Part shown: one piece after another, positions 46,742 through 53,957 of the stretch
How the letters are laid out: every line of letters begins with the position of its first letter
How positions within the stretch are numbered: position 1 is the stretch's first letter
NCBI RefSeq assembly: GCF_900603025.1
Contig: NZ_LR026975.1
Span: 4,774,001 to 4,838,000 of the forward strand
Direction: 5' to 3'
Length of the DNA: 64,000 nucleotides
DNA from: Mycolicibacterium hassiacum DSM 44199
GTDB taxonomy: Bacteria; Actinomycetota; Actinomycetes; Mycobacteriales; Mycobacteriaceae
Program-made: the position numbers and the translations under genes
The notes under the pieces: model-generated
Seen by the model: the letters and a program-made list of their open reading frames with translations, nothing else
Database searches by the model: none
Told to the model about the DNA's origin: nothing

Positions 46742-47663
46742 TCACGCCGCCGGCGCGGCCCTGCGCGGCGAGCTCCTCACGCCAGCGCTCCTCGCCGATC
46801 ACCACGGTGACGATGTCGGGGCGGGGGAAGCTCTCGTAGCGGGTCCGGGCGGCGTGCCCGGCCTCGACCAGATCGGTGATGGGCCGGCCGTCCACCAGTT
46901 CGGCACGGGCGTGGTGCAGCAGATCGAGGGCCCGGTCGAGCACCGGCACCAACTGTTCGGCGTTGGCCTCGCACATCGCCCGCACCAGGTCCGGTGCGGT
47001 GGCCGCGACCCGGGTGCCGTCCCGGAACGAGCCGGCGGCCAGCGCGAACGCCAGCGGCACGTCGCCGGCGGTGACCGCCAGCGCCTCGGCGAGCAGGTGC
47101 GGCAGGTGTGAAATCGTCGCCGCCGCCGCGTCGTGCTCGTCGGAGCGGGCCGGCACCACGAACGACCCGCAGTCCAGGGCCAGCGCCATCACCTGGGCCC
47201 AGATGTGCGGGTCGACATGGTCGTCGACGGCCACCACCCAGGGGGCGCCGGTGAACAGTCCGGCGTCGCCGGCGGCCCAGCCGGATTCGGCGGTGCCGGC
47301 CATCGGGTGCCCGCCGACGAAGCGGTCCAGCAGCCCGACCGCGCGGACCTCCTCGAGCACCCGGCCCTTGACGCTGGTGACGTCGGTGAGCGGACAGCCG
47401 GGCGCGGTGTCGCGGATGTGGGCGAGCAGGATCGGCAGCGCCGGCACCGGCACCGCAAGCACGACCAGCGCGTCGGCGGCCGCCGCCCGCCGCAGCGCCT
47501 CGTCGAGGTTGTCGGTCGCGTCGAAGCCCTCGGCGCGGGCCGCCCGCACCGCCTCGACCGAGCGGTTGTAGCCGAACACCTCCCGGCCGGCGGCCCGGGC
47601 CGCCCGCAGCAACGATCCGCCGATGAGACCCAGACCGAGCACGCAGACCGGAGGTTTCGTCAC
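46704..47663 (-). CDS. tyrA: Prephenate dehydrogenase TyrA
   Basis: 319 residues. The NAD-binding motif is [29 protein letters not shown] is the conserved prephenate-binding segment (HPMAG). The helical dimer domain includes [16 protein letters not shown]. Catalyses NAD-dependent oxidative decarboxylation of prephenate in tyrosine synthesis. No C-terminal ACT domain is evident. GTG start at 47663. Confidence 0.92.
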   Translation of the reverse strand: MTKPPVCVLGLGLIGGSLLRAARAAGREVFGYNRSVEAVRAARAEGFDATDNLDEALRRAAAADALVVLAVPVPALPILLAHIRDTAPGCPLTDVTSVKGRVLEEVRAVGLLDRFVGGHPMAGTAESGWAAGDAGLFTGAPWVVAVDDHVDPHIWAQVMALALDCGSFVVPARSDEHDAAAATISHLPHLLAEALAVTAGDVPLAFALAAGSFRDGTRVAATAPDLVRAMCEANAEQLVPVLDRALDLLHHARAELVDGRPITDLVEAGHAARTRYESFPRPDIVTVVIGEERWREELAAQGRAGGVIRSALPVRDSRR

Positions 47664-47755
47664 CTTCTAAGGTTGGCACACCCGGCCCGGCCGGCTGCGC
47701 CCGCTGGGTTCTCGTTTCTGGTAAACGCCCAGGCAGCGGACTACCGTTAGCGCTC

Positions 47756-48277
47756 ATGGGAGCACAACGTTCCTCGGCACAGCGGCAGGCCGCCGACACC
47801 CCGGACGGCTTCGGTGTCGCCGTGGTTCGCGAGGACGGCAGGTGGCGGTGTGCCCCGATGCGCAAGGCCGCATTGACCAGCCTGGCCGCCGCCGAAGCCG
47901 AGCTCCGTCAGATCCGAAGCACCGGGGCGGTATTCGGCCTGCTCGACATCGACGACGAGTTCTTCGTGATCCTGCGACCCGCCCCCGCGGGGACGCGGAT
48001 GTTCCTGTCCGACGCCACCGCGGCGCTGGACTACGACCTGGCGGCGGAGGTGCTCGAACACCTCGACAACGACATCACCGAGGAGGAGCTCGAGGAGGCC
48101 GAACCCTTCGAGGAGGGCGATCCCGGGCTGCTGTCCGACCTCGGCCTGCCCGAGGCGGTGCTGTGCGTCATCCTCGACGAGACCGACCTGTACGCCGACG
48201 AGCAGCTCGGCCGCATCGCCCGCGAGATGGGGTTCGCCGACGAGCTCGCCGAGGTGCTCGAACGGCTGGGTAGGTGA
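47756..48277 (+). CDS. tRNA adenosine deaminase-associated protein (Rv3753c type)
   Basis: 173 residues, acidic, with the family segment VLEHLDNDITEEELEEAEPFEEGDPGLL broken only by short variation. It always precedes tadA in actinobacteria and overlaps it here (GTGA). Function unknown; conservation beside tadA suggests a partner or regulator of tRNA editing. TACCGT (47742-47747) is a possible -10 element eight bases before the ATG. Confidence 0.87.
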   Translation: MGAQRSSAQRQAADTPDGFGVAVVREDGRWRCAPMRKAALTSLAAAEAELRQIRSTGAVFGLLDIDDEFFVILRPAPAGTRMFLSDATAALDYDLAAEVLEHLDNDITEEELEEAEPFEEGDPGLLSDLGLPEAVLCVILDETDLYADEQLGRIAREMGFADELAEVLERLGR

Positions 48278-48723
48278 GCGACGAGGAGCTGATCCGCGCC
48301 GCATTGCGGGCCGCCGCCGGGGCCGGGCCCCGCGATGTGCCGATCGGCGCGGTGGTGTTCGCCGCCGACGGCACCGAGTTGGCGCGCGCGGCCAACGCCC
48401 GCGAGGCGCTGGGCGACCCCACCGCGCACGCGGAGATCCTGGCGTTGCGGGCCGCGGCGGCGCGGCTGGGCGACGGCTGGCGGCTGGAGGGCACCACGCT
48501 GGCGGTGACCGTCGAACCGTGCACCATGTGCGCCGGCGCGCTGGTGCTGGCGCGGGTGGCGCGGCTGGTGTTCGGCGCCTGGGAGCCCAAGACCGGGGCG
48601 GTCGGCTCGCTGTGGGACGTGGTCCGCGACCGGCGGCTCAACCACCGGCCGGAGGTGCGCGGCGGGGTGCTGGAGACCGAATGCGCGGCGCTGTTGGAGG
48701 GCTTCTTCGCCCGCCGGCGGTGA
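48274..48723 (+). CDS. tadA: tRNA-specific adenosine deaminase TadA
   Basis: 149 residues of the cytidine deaminase fold: TAHAEILAL (HAE with catalytic Glu) and EPCTMCAGAL (PCxxC zinc ligands). It deaminates A34 to inosine in tRNA-Arg(ACG), which is encoded at 33392. The GTG start overlaps the preceding stop. Confidence 0.94.
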   Translation: MSDEELIRAALRAAAGAGPRDVPIGAVVFAADGTELARAANAREALGDPTAHAEILALRAAAARLGDGWRLEGTTLAVTVEPCTMCAGALVLARVARLVFGAWEPKTGAVGSLWDVVRDRRLNHRPEVRGGVLETECAALLEGFFARRR

Positions 48724-48730
48724 CACCGGT

Positions 48731-48760
48731 TTGAGCCGGGCACCTGCTCATCGGTAAGCT
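48731..48760 (+). promoter_or_regulatory. Promoter of tRNA-Ser(CGA)
   Basis: TTGAGC (48731-48736) and TAAGCT (48755-48760) are 18 bases apart. The predicted start lies at about 48767, next to the mature 5' end. Confidence 0.6.
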
Positions 48761-48767
48761 GCCTGGC

Positions 48768-48855
48768 GGTGGCGTGTCCGAGCGGCCTAAGGAGCACGCC
48801 TCGAAAGCGTGTGACGGGTAACCCCCGTCCGAGGGTTCAAATCCCTCCGCCACCG
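48768..48855 (+). tRNA. serU: tRNA-Ser (anticodon CGA)
   Basis: Acceptor GGTGGCG pairs with CGCCACC. Anticodon arm CACGC-CTCGAAA-GCGTG has anticodon CGA. A long variable arm (GACGGG...CCGTC) is present and the T loop contains GTTCAAATC. Discriminator G is 48855 and an encoded CCA follows (48856-48858). Shares acceptor and T arms with the tRNA-Ser(UGA) at 29526. Confidence 0.95.
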
Positions 48856-48861
48856 CCACAT

Positions 48862-48891
48862 GCCCCTCCCTGTCTGTTCAGGTGAGGGGCG
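48862..48891 (+). terminator. Terminator after tRNA-Ser(CGA)
   Basis: GCCCCTC-CCTG and CAGG-T-GAGGGGC form an 11-bp stem with one bulged T and a six-base loop (48862-48890), followed by a short T-containing tail GTTTGTGG. It begins four bases after the encoded CCA. Confidence 0.7.
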
Positions 48892-48906
48892 TTTGTGGAT
48901 GCGGCG

Positions 48907-49542
48907 TCAGTCCGCGCGCAGGGTGATCGGGAACGGGATGTCGTCGCGCGCGACGGCGGCGGGGAAGCACGGCGAGGATCCCCAGACAGTGGGCGGATAT
49001 CCGTTCGCGCCCGCGGTGACGATCTGGAGCCGGTATCCGTCCGGGCCGTAGCCGAACTCGTTGGGTTCACGGAACCCGTCGCGTTCGTAGACGTTCCAGC
49101 CCCACCCGCGCCAGATGTCGCCGACCTGCCGAATCACCGCATTCGGGTCGGTGCCGGCCGGCAGCTTGAGCTCGCCGATGGTGTGGAATCGACGCGGAAC
49201 CGTTTCCGGGTCCCCAGGTTCGTCCTCACACCAACTGTTGCGCCCGGCGCTGCCGTAGCGGGTGGCGTCGAGCACGGTGCCGGGCGGCAGTTCGCGCAGC
49301 GTGCGTACCAGGTAATCCCGCAGGGTGTCCTGGGCCTGCTGTTGCGTTCCGGGGATCTGAGCTTGGGGGACAGGGTGTTTCGGATCCGATCCGGGTGGTG
49401 GCGGTGGCGTGGACGTCGCGGGCGGATCGCCGATGTCGATGGCGCCGGTGGGGGCGGCGGGGCCGAGGCGATCGCCACCGCAGCCGGCGCACATGACCGC
49501 GACCGCAGCCAGGCCGGTCAACAGCCGGACCGGGGGGTTCAC
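48907..49542 (-). CDS. Putative lipoprotein
   Basis: 211 residues from GTG 49542: VNPPVRLLTGLAAVAVMCAGC has a signal peptide with lipobox CAGC. A proline- and threonine-rich linker (about 40-60) leads to a globular domain with two conserved-looking Cys (NSWCEDEPGD and GSSPCFPAAV). Likely secreted and lipid-anchored. A longer in-frame start gives an arginine-rich extension that is not signal-like. No function recognised. Confidence 0.78.
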   Translation of the reverse strand: MNPPVRLLTGLAAVAVMCAGCGGDRLGPAAPTGAIDIGDPPATSTPPPPPGSDPKHPVPQAQIPGTQQQAQDTLRDYLVRTLRELPPGTVLDATRYGSAGRNSWCEDEPGDPETVPRRFHTIGELKLPAGTDPNAVIRQVGDIWRGWGWNVYERDGFREPNEFGYGPDGYRLQIVTAGANGYPPTVWGSSPCFPAAVARDDIPFPITLRAD

Positions 49543-49723
49543 GGGAGTGCTCTCGGTGCGGGCATCACCACGATGATGGCAGCCGCGCCGGCGGGAGTCG
49601 GGCAGGTGCCGTCCGGGACCGGCCGGCCGGACCCGCCGACACACCTTCCTTGACGAGGCCGTCAGAGACGAGCATCGTGGTCTGCGTCACACCGAGGTGG
49701 CCGTCGCCGAAGGGGGCAGTTGC

Positions 49724-50824
49724 ATGACCACGAGGGACAAGTACACCGCCGCACCCGAATCCCTGTCGTGGGAGGTTCCCATCGCCGGCAGCGCACGGTT
49801 CAACTGGGAGTACGACCAAGGACGGGCCCGGTTGCTGTCGCTGTACCAGAAGGGCAAGGACAAGCAGTGGGACGCCCAGTCCCGCATCGACTGGTCCAAG
49901 GACGTCGACCCGATGAACCCGATCGGGCTGCCCGACGAGTTCCATCCGCTGTTCGGCAGCCCGATGTGGGAGGCGGCCGACGAGAAGCGGCGCGCCGAGA
50001 TGCGTCGGCACTCGCAGGCCTGGCAGTTCTCCCAGTTCCTGCACGGCGAGCAGGGCGCGATGGTGTGCGCGGCCAAGATCGTCGAGGTCGTCCCCGATGT
50101 CGACGCGAAGTTCTACGCGGCCACCCAGGCGATGGACGAGGCCCGCCACGTCGAGGCGTTCTCCCGGTTCCTGCACGAGAAGGTCGGCCTGGTGTACCCG
50201 ATCAACACCAACCTCTCGGCGCTGCTCGAGGACACCCTGCGCGATTCCCGTTGGGACATGCCGTATCTGGGCATGCAGGTGCTGATCGAGGGGCTGGCGC
50301 TGGCGGCCTTCGGGGTGCAGCGGGACCTGGCCCGGCCCGACTCGCTGGCCAAGCAGCTGCTGGCCTATGTGATGCAGGACGAGGCCCGCCACGTCGCGTT
50401 CGGCCGGATCTCGCTGAAGGACTACTACTCCGAGCTCACCACCGCGGAGCGGGACGAACGCGAGGAGTTCGTGGTGGAGGCCTGCTATCTGATGCGTGAC
50501 CGGTTCCGCGGCGAGGAGGTGTTCGAGACCCTCGGCCTGGACGTCAAGGCCTGCTCCGAGTGGGTGGAGACCGCGCCGATGATGAGCCAGTTCCGCGCCC
50601 ACCTGTTCAGCCGCATCGTGCCGATCGTCAAGGACATCGGGCTGTGGGGCGACAAGGTGCAGAAGGCATTCCGCGACATGGGCGTCATCGAGATGGGCAA
50701 CTCCGACATCGATGCCCTGATGCGGGCCGACGAGGAGCAGGCCGAGGCCCTGGACAAGGCGCACGCCGACATGGCGCGCCGGGCCGCCGAGGTGGACGCG
50801 GTGATCGCCGCCGGAGCCGGCTGA
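49724..50824 (+). CDS. Ferritin-like diiron protein
   Basis: 366-residue helical protein with the carboxylate-bridged diiron pattern: GEQGAMVCAAKI (first Glu), MDEARHVEAF (ExxH), EGLALAAF (Glu), and QDEARHVAFG (ExxH). This four-Glu, two-His set is typical of R2-like oxidases or N-oxygenases. The substrate is unknown, and no ribonucleotide reductase large subunit is nearby. ATG 49724 has AGGGGGC upstream; earlier in-frame starts are less likely. Confidence 0.85.
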   Translation: MTTRDKYTAAPESLSWEVPIAGSARFNWEYDQGRARLLSLYQKGKDKQWDAQSRIDWSKDVDPMNPIGLPDEFHPLFGSPMWEAADEKRRAEMRRHSQAWQFSQFLHGEQGAMVCAAKIVEVVPDVDAKFYAATQAMDEARHVEAFSRFLHEKVGLVYPINTNLSALLEDTLRDSRWDMPYLGMQVLIEGLALAAFGVQRDLARPDSLAKQLLAYVMQDEARHVAFGRISLKDYYSELTTAERDEREEFVVEACYLMRDRFRGEEVFETLGLDVKACSEWVETAPMMSQFRAHLFSRIVPIVKDIGLWGDKVQKAFRDMGVIEMGNSDIDALMRADEEQAEALDKAHADMARRAAEVDAVIAAGAG

Positions 50825-51164
50825 TCGCCCGCACCGCCATGGCCGCTGACAGGACGGCCTCGACGGACGACGCCGTGGTCACCGGCTGGGGAACAGTCGC
50901 AGCGGCGGCAACGACGGCAGGACGGTCTCGGTTCGCTACCGGCGGGACGGTTCGGCGGTGCGCTGCTCGATCCGGTCCCGCCGCGTAACCAGCCGGATGC
51001 CCGACCGTTTGCCGGCACGCTCGGCTGCCCGCCGGTTATCCACAACCCGTCATGCGCGTCAGCTGGGCAGACTGTGAATTACACACATGTTATTCACAAG
51101 TGTTGATTCGCCTGTGCGGATTCGCCCGGCGGTCGAGTTGTCGGTGGCCCCGGTTATGGTCGGG
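50825..51164. promoter_or_regulatory. Intergenic region with DnaA-box-like 9-mers and an inverted repeat
   Basis: No gene was recognised. TTATCCACA (51036-51044) is a perfect DnaA-box 9-mer and TTATTCACA (51090-51098) a one-base variant. TGTGAATTACACA (51073-51085) and ACACATGT/ACAAGTGT (51083-51103) form inverted repeats in an AT-rich patch. TATGGT (51155-51160) is a TANNNT element whose predicted start (about 51167) coincides with the first base of the riboswitch P1 stem. Confidence 0.45.
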
Positions 51165-51165
51165 G

Positions 51166-51282
51166 TGCTTCATGAGATGCCGTCGACAAGCTCCGACTGG
51201 ACGGCACGCCAACCCCACGCTCGTGGGTGGCTCGGATGACGAAGCGGCCGAGGCCGACCGGTTTCGGCAAGAGCGCCTCCCG
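51166..51282 (+). ncRNA. SAM-IV-class S-adenosylmethionine riboswitch
   Basis: The order and sequence match the mycobacterial SAM-IV aptamer by eye. P1 is GCTTC (51167-51171) with GAAGC (51241-51245), followed by ATGAG. P2 is TGCCGTC (51178-51184) with GACGGCA (51200-51206), loop CAAGCTCCGACT. P3 is CCCAC (51214-51218) with GTGGG (51223-51227). A pseudoknot TCCGA (51192-51196) with TCGGA (51232-51236) follows, and the 3' part has a GCCGA/TCGGC hairpin then GGCAAGAGCG. A GCCTCC/GGAGGC hairpin (51275-51292) precedes the gene's GGAAGGG box and could be the expression platform. The downstream gene is a metallophosphoesterase, an atypical target. Confidence 0.82.
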
Positions 51283-51314
51283 TACCGGAGGCCGGTGACG
51301 GAAGGGATGTGCCG

Positions 51315-52319
51315 ATGGGTGTTTCCGATGTTGCCGGGGTGGACGTCATCGGTGACGTGCACGGCTGCGCGACCGAACTGGAACTGCTGCTCGAGGAGTT
51401 GGGCTACCGTCGCGACGGTGCCGACGCCCCGTACCACCATCCGCGGCGCCGCGCGGTCTTCGTCGGTGATCTGATCGACCGCGGCCCCCAGCAGCGGGAG
51501 GTGCTGCGCATCGTCAAGGCCATGGTCGACGCCGGCAGCGCCGAGATGGTGCTGGGCAACCACGAGTTCAACGCACTGGCCTACGCCACCGAGTGGCCGC
51601 CCGGCTCGGGCAGATTCCTGCGCCCCCACGACGATCCGACCAACCCGTGGTCGGCCTCCAACGAGGCGCAGCACCGCGCCTTCCTCGAGCAGGTCCCCGC
51701 CGACGAGCGCGCCGGCTACCTGCGCTGGTTCTGGACGCTGCCGCTGTGGCTGGATCTGGGCGGACTGCGGGTCGTGCACGCCTGCTGGCACCTGCCGTCG
51801 ATCCGGACCGTCGCCGCCGCGCTCGGAACGAACCGGTTCGGCTCGCTCGACCACCTGGTGCGCGCCTCGACCGAGGGCGATCCGCTCTACACGGCGGTGG
51901 AGACACTGCTGAAGGGGCCCGAGATCAGCCTGGCCGCCTACGGTCAGGAGCCGTACCTCGACAAGGACGGGCACCCGCGGGATCGGGCCCGGGTGCGGTG
52001 GTGGGACGCCGCCGCGACGACGCTGCGGGATCTCGCCGAGATGGGCGGGCGGTTCACCACCACCGACGGCCGGCCGTATCCGCCGCTGCCGACGCTGCCG
52101 GTGACCGACGAGCACCGCGCCCACATCTACCGCGACCCGGTCCCGGTGTGCTACGGCCACTACTGGCGCCACGGCAGCCCCGAGTACACCCACGACTGGA
52201 CCGACTACACCGCCTGCGTCGACTTCAGCGCCGTCAAGGGCGGCACCCTCACCGCCTACCGCTGGTGCGGCGAAACCCGAATCGACCCGGACCATTACGT
52301 GGCCCTGGGGCGGACCTGA
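51315..52319 (+). CDS. Metallophosphoesterase under a SAM-IV riboswitch
   Basis: 334 residues, calcineurin-like: DVIGDVHGCATEL (GDxHG), VFVGDLIDRGP (GDxxDRG), LGNHEFNALAYA (GNHE) and CYGHYW (GH). It resembles PrpE- or PP1-like and Ap4A-hydrolase-like phosphoesterases, but with a long inserted region, so the substrate is not predictable. ATG 51315 has GGAAGGG nine bases upstream. The riboswitch suggests it processes a metabolite tied to SAM or methionine, which is inference. Confidence 0.85.
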   Translation: MGVSDVAGVDVIGDVHGCATELELLLEELGYRRDGADAPYHHPRRRAVFVGDLIDRGPQQREVLRIVKAMVDAGSAEMVLGNHEFNALAYATEWPPGSGRFLRPHDDPTNPWSASNEAQHRAFLEQVPADERAGYLRWFWTLPLWLDLGGLRVVHACWHLPSIRTVAAALGTNRFGSLDHLVRASTEGDPLYTAVETLLKGPEISLAAYGQEPYLDKDGHPRDRARVRWWDAAATTLRDLAEMGGRFTTTDGRPYPPLPTLPVTDEHRAHIYRDPVPVCYGHYWRHGSPEYTHDWTDYTACVDFSAVKGGTLTAYRWCGETRIDPDHYVALGRT

Positions 52320-52392
52320 CCGGTTGTGCGCCCGGCCCTGTCGGTGGCCGGGTGTGCAATGAGCCGATATCCGCGGCAGGGAACGGGGTGAT

Positions 52393-52920
52393 ATGGCGAC
52401 CGTCTACTACACCGCAGCGAGCCTGGACGGCTACATCGTCGACGAGGCCGACAGCCTGGGCTGGCTGATGTCCCGAGACATCGATCCGGGCGGACCGTTC
52501 GGTTACGAGGCGTTCGAGGCCGGGGTCGGCTCACTGGTCATGGGGTCGGCGACCTACGAGTGGATCGTGCGCAACCAACCCGGTGAGTGGCCGTACAAGC
52601 CGCCGACCTGGGTGCTGACCAGCCGGCCCGGCATCGTCGATCCCACCCATCCGGTGCACACCTTCGCCGGTGACGTCACCGACCTGCACCCGCGGCTGGT
52701 CGAGGCGGCCGGGGACCGCGACGTGTGGGTGGTCGGCGGCGGGAACGTGGCCGCGCAGTTCGTCTCGGCGGGGCTCGTCGACGAGCTGATCGTCTCCTAC
52801 GCCCCGTGCTCGCTGGGCGGGGGACAGCCGGTGCTGCCGGCGCGTTCGGAGTGGGAGCCGGCGGAGGTCGCGACCAACGGCGAGTTCGTCTGCGCCCGGT
52901 GGCGCAGGGTCAGTCGCTGA
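52393..52920 (+). CDS. Dihydrofolate reductase-fold protein (RibD C-terminal type)
   Basis: 175 residues. TAASLDGYIVDEADSLGWL, GSLVMGSATYEWI and VWVVGGGNVAAQF are family landmarks of the RibD-C/YyaP branch, which use NADPH (or F420 in some actinobacteria) for unknown reductions. The 3' end overlaps the TetR gene by 11 bases, convergent. Confidence 0.85.
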   Translation: MATVYYTAASLDGYIVDEADSLGWLMSRDIDPGGPFGYEAFEAGVGSLVMGSATYEWIVRNQPGEWPYKPPTWVLTSRPGIVDPTHPVHTFAGDVTDLHPRLVEAAGDRDVWVVGGGNVAAQFVSAGLVDELIVSYAPCSLGGGQPVLPARSEWEPAEVATNGEFVCARWRRVSR

Positions 52921-53605
52921 CCGGCCCGCCGTGCCGGCGCACGAACTCGCGGGCGGCGATGAGGAACTCCACCTGGTCGGAGACCTCGCGCAGCGGGTCG
53001 GTGGATCGGGTCGCGCGGCACAGCACCACCGCACCCTCGAGCGCGGCGATGCCGGTGACCGACAGCGCGTCGGCGTCGGCCCGGGAGAAGCCGTCGTTGA
53101 CGAAGGCGCGGACCAGTGCGTCGCGCCAGTGCGAGAAGATCGCGCCGGCCACCGTGGTGAGGTGCAGCCCGTCGTCGACCGGCCCGACGGCTGCGGCCAC
53201 CACCGGACAGCCGGCGGCGAAATCGCTGAGGGTGAGGATGCGCTGCCAGAACTCGACGAACTCCCGGATCAGATACCGCGCCCCCTTCGGGGCGGCCTGG
53301 TCGATGACCTCGGTGATGGTCTCGCCGGCGAACACCAGGGCCTCGGCGAGGAGTTGGTTCCGGCCGCCGGGGAAGTGGTGATAGACCGAGCCGCGGGGTG
53401 CACCGCTGCGGGCGAGCACCTCGTCGATGGTGACGCCGGCGGCGCCGCGCTCACGCAGCACCTCCGCGGCGGCCTGAAGCATCTTGACGCGGGTCGAGCC
53501 GCGCTTCGACCGGGTGGCGCGGACGGCACCGGGGAGGGACGAGGTCAGGGCTACCTCCAGGCGAGTCGTCGGCGGAGGCCCGAAAGTCCCCGCGTACGCA
53601 ACCAC
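52910..53605 (-). CDS. TetR-family regulator
   Basis: 231 residues from GTG 53605, but probably 212 from CTG 53548. The helix-turn-helix is GVTIDEVLARSGAPRGSVYHHFPGG. A strong GGAGGT (plus 53553-53558) ends four bases before CTG 53548, overlapping the stop of the small ORF 53551-53676, which favours the shorter start and translational coupling. The family is often linked to lipid or drug metabolism; the ligand is unknown. Confidence 0.85.
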   Translation of the reverse strand: MVAYAGTFGPPPTTRLEVALTSSLPGAVRATRSKRGSTRVKMLQAAAEVLRERGAAGVTIDEVLARSGAPRGSVYHHFPGGRNQLLAEALVFAGETITEVIDQAAPKGARYLIREFVEFWQRILTLSDFAAGCPVVAAAVGPVDDGLHLTTVAGAIFSHWRDALVRAFVNDGFSRADADALSVTGIAALEGAVVLCRATRSTDPLREVSDQVEFLIAAREFVRRHGGPVSD

Positions 53606-53676
53606 GATGCCGGGCGCCGAACACGCAACTCGTGAACGTATCGGCGACCGGCGATGTTGACCTCAACGATCCACAT
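53551..53676 (-). CDS. Small leader ORF upstream of the TetR gene
   Basis: 41 codons, MWIVEVNIAGRRYVHELRVRR and a basic tail ending RRRLAWR. ATG 53676 is preceded by a strong GGGGAGG box (plus 53683-53689) seven bases away. The stop TAG is embedded in the GGAGGTAG ribosome site of the following TetR gene, so its translation probably couples to TetR. It has no recognised domain and may act as a leader peptide. Confidence 0.5.
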   Translation of the reverse strand: MWIVEVNIAGRRYVHELRVRRPASWLRTRGLSGLRRRLAWR

Positions 53677-53703
53677 CTGTCGCCTCCCCGAGTTATGGAC
53701 AAA

Positions 53704-53733
53704 AGCATAAACTGTGAGTCACAGTAAACCAAG
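53704..53733 (-). promoter_or_regulatory. Promoter of the small ORF-TetR unit with palindromic operator in the spacer
   Basis: On the minus strand TTGGTT (plus 53728-53733) and TATGCT (plus 53704-53709) are 18 bases apart. The perfect 15-base palindrome ACTGTGAGTCACAGT (53711-53725) fills the spacer, a classic position for repression, so TetR autoregulation is likely. Confidence 0.65.
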
Positions 53734-53957
53734 CCCTGTGGCCCACCGCACACTCTGACCGGTGTAAACACGCATCCGCGGCGCATTATTCCCCACCGGC
53801 CGAATCTCAAAACCGATCGTGAAATATGTGTGACCTCATGTAGCCGGGCGTCCGGTTCGGCGCCCGGCGAAGCGGTACCGCCGCAGCTGCCCGGATCCGC
53901 GTTCCCGGCGACCCCGACGGACTACGCTCGCCCCCATCGAACGTCGAAAGGCGACAG
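53734..53957. other. Intergenic region before the FadE gene
   Basis: No gene recognised. TACGCT (53922-53927) is a possible -10 element for fadE, about 30 bases before its ATG, and GAAAGG (53946-53951) is the ribosome binding site. An AT-richer patch spans roughly 53780-53845. Confidence 0.35.
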
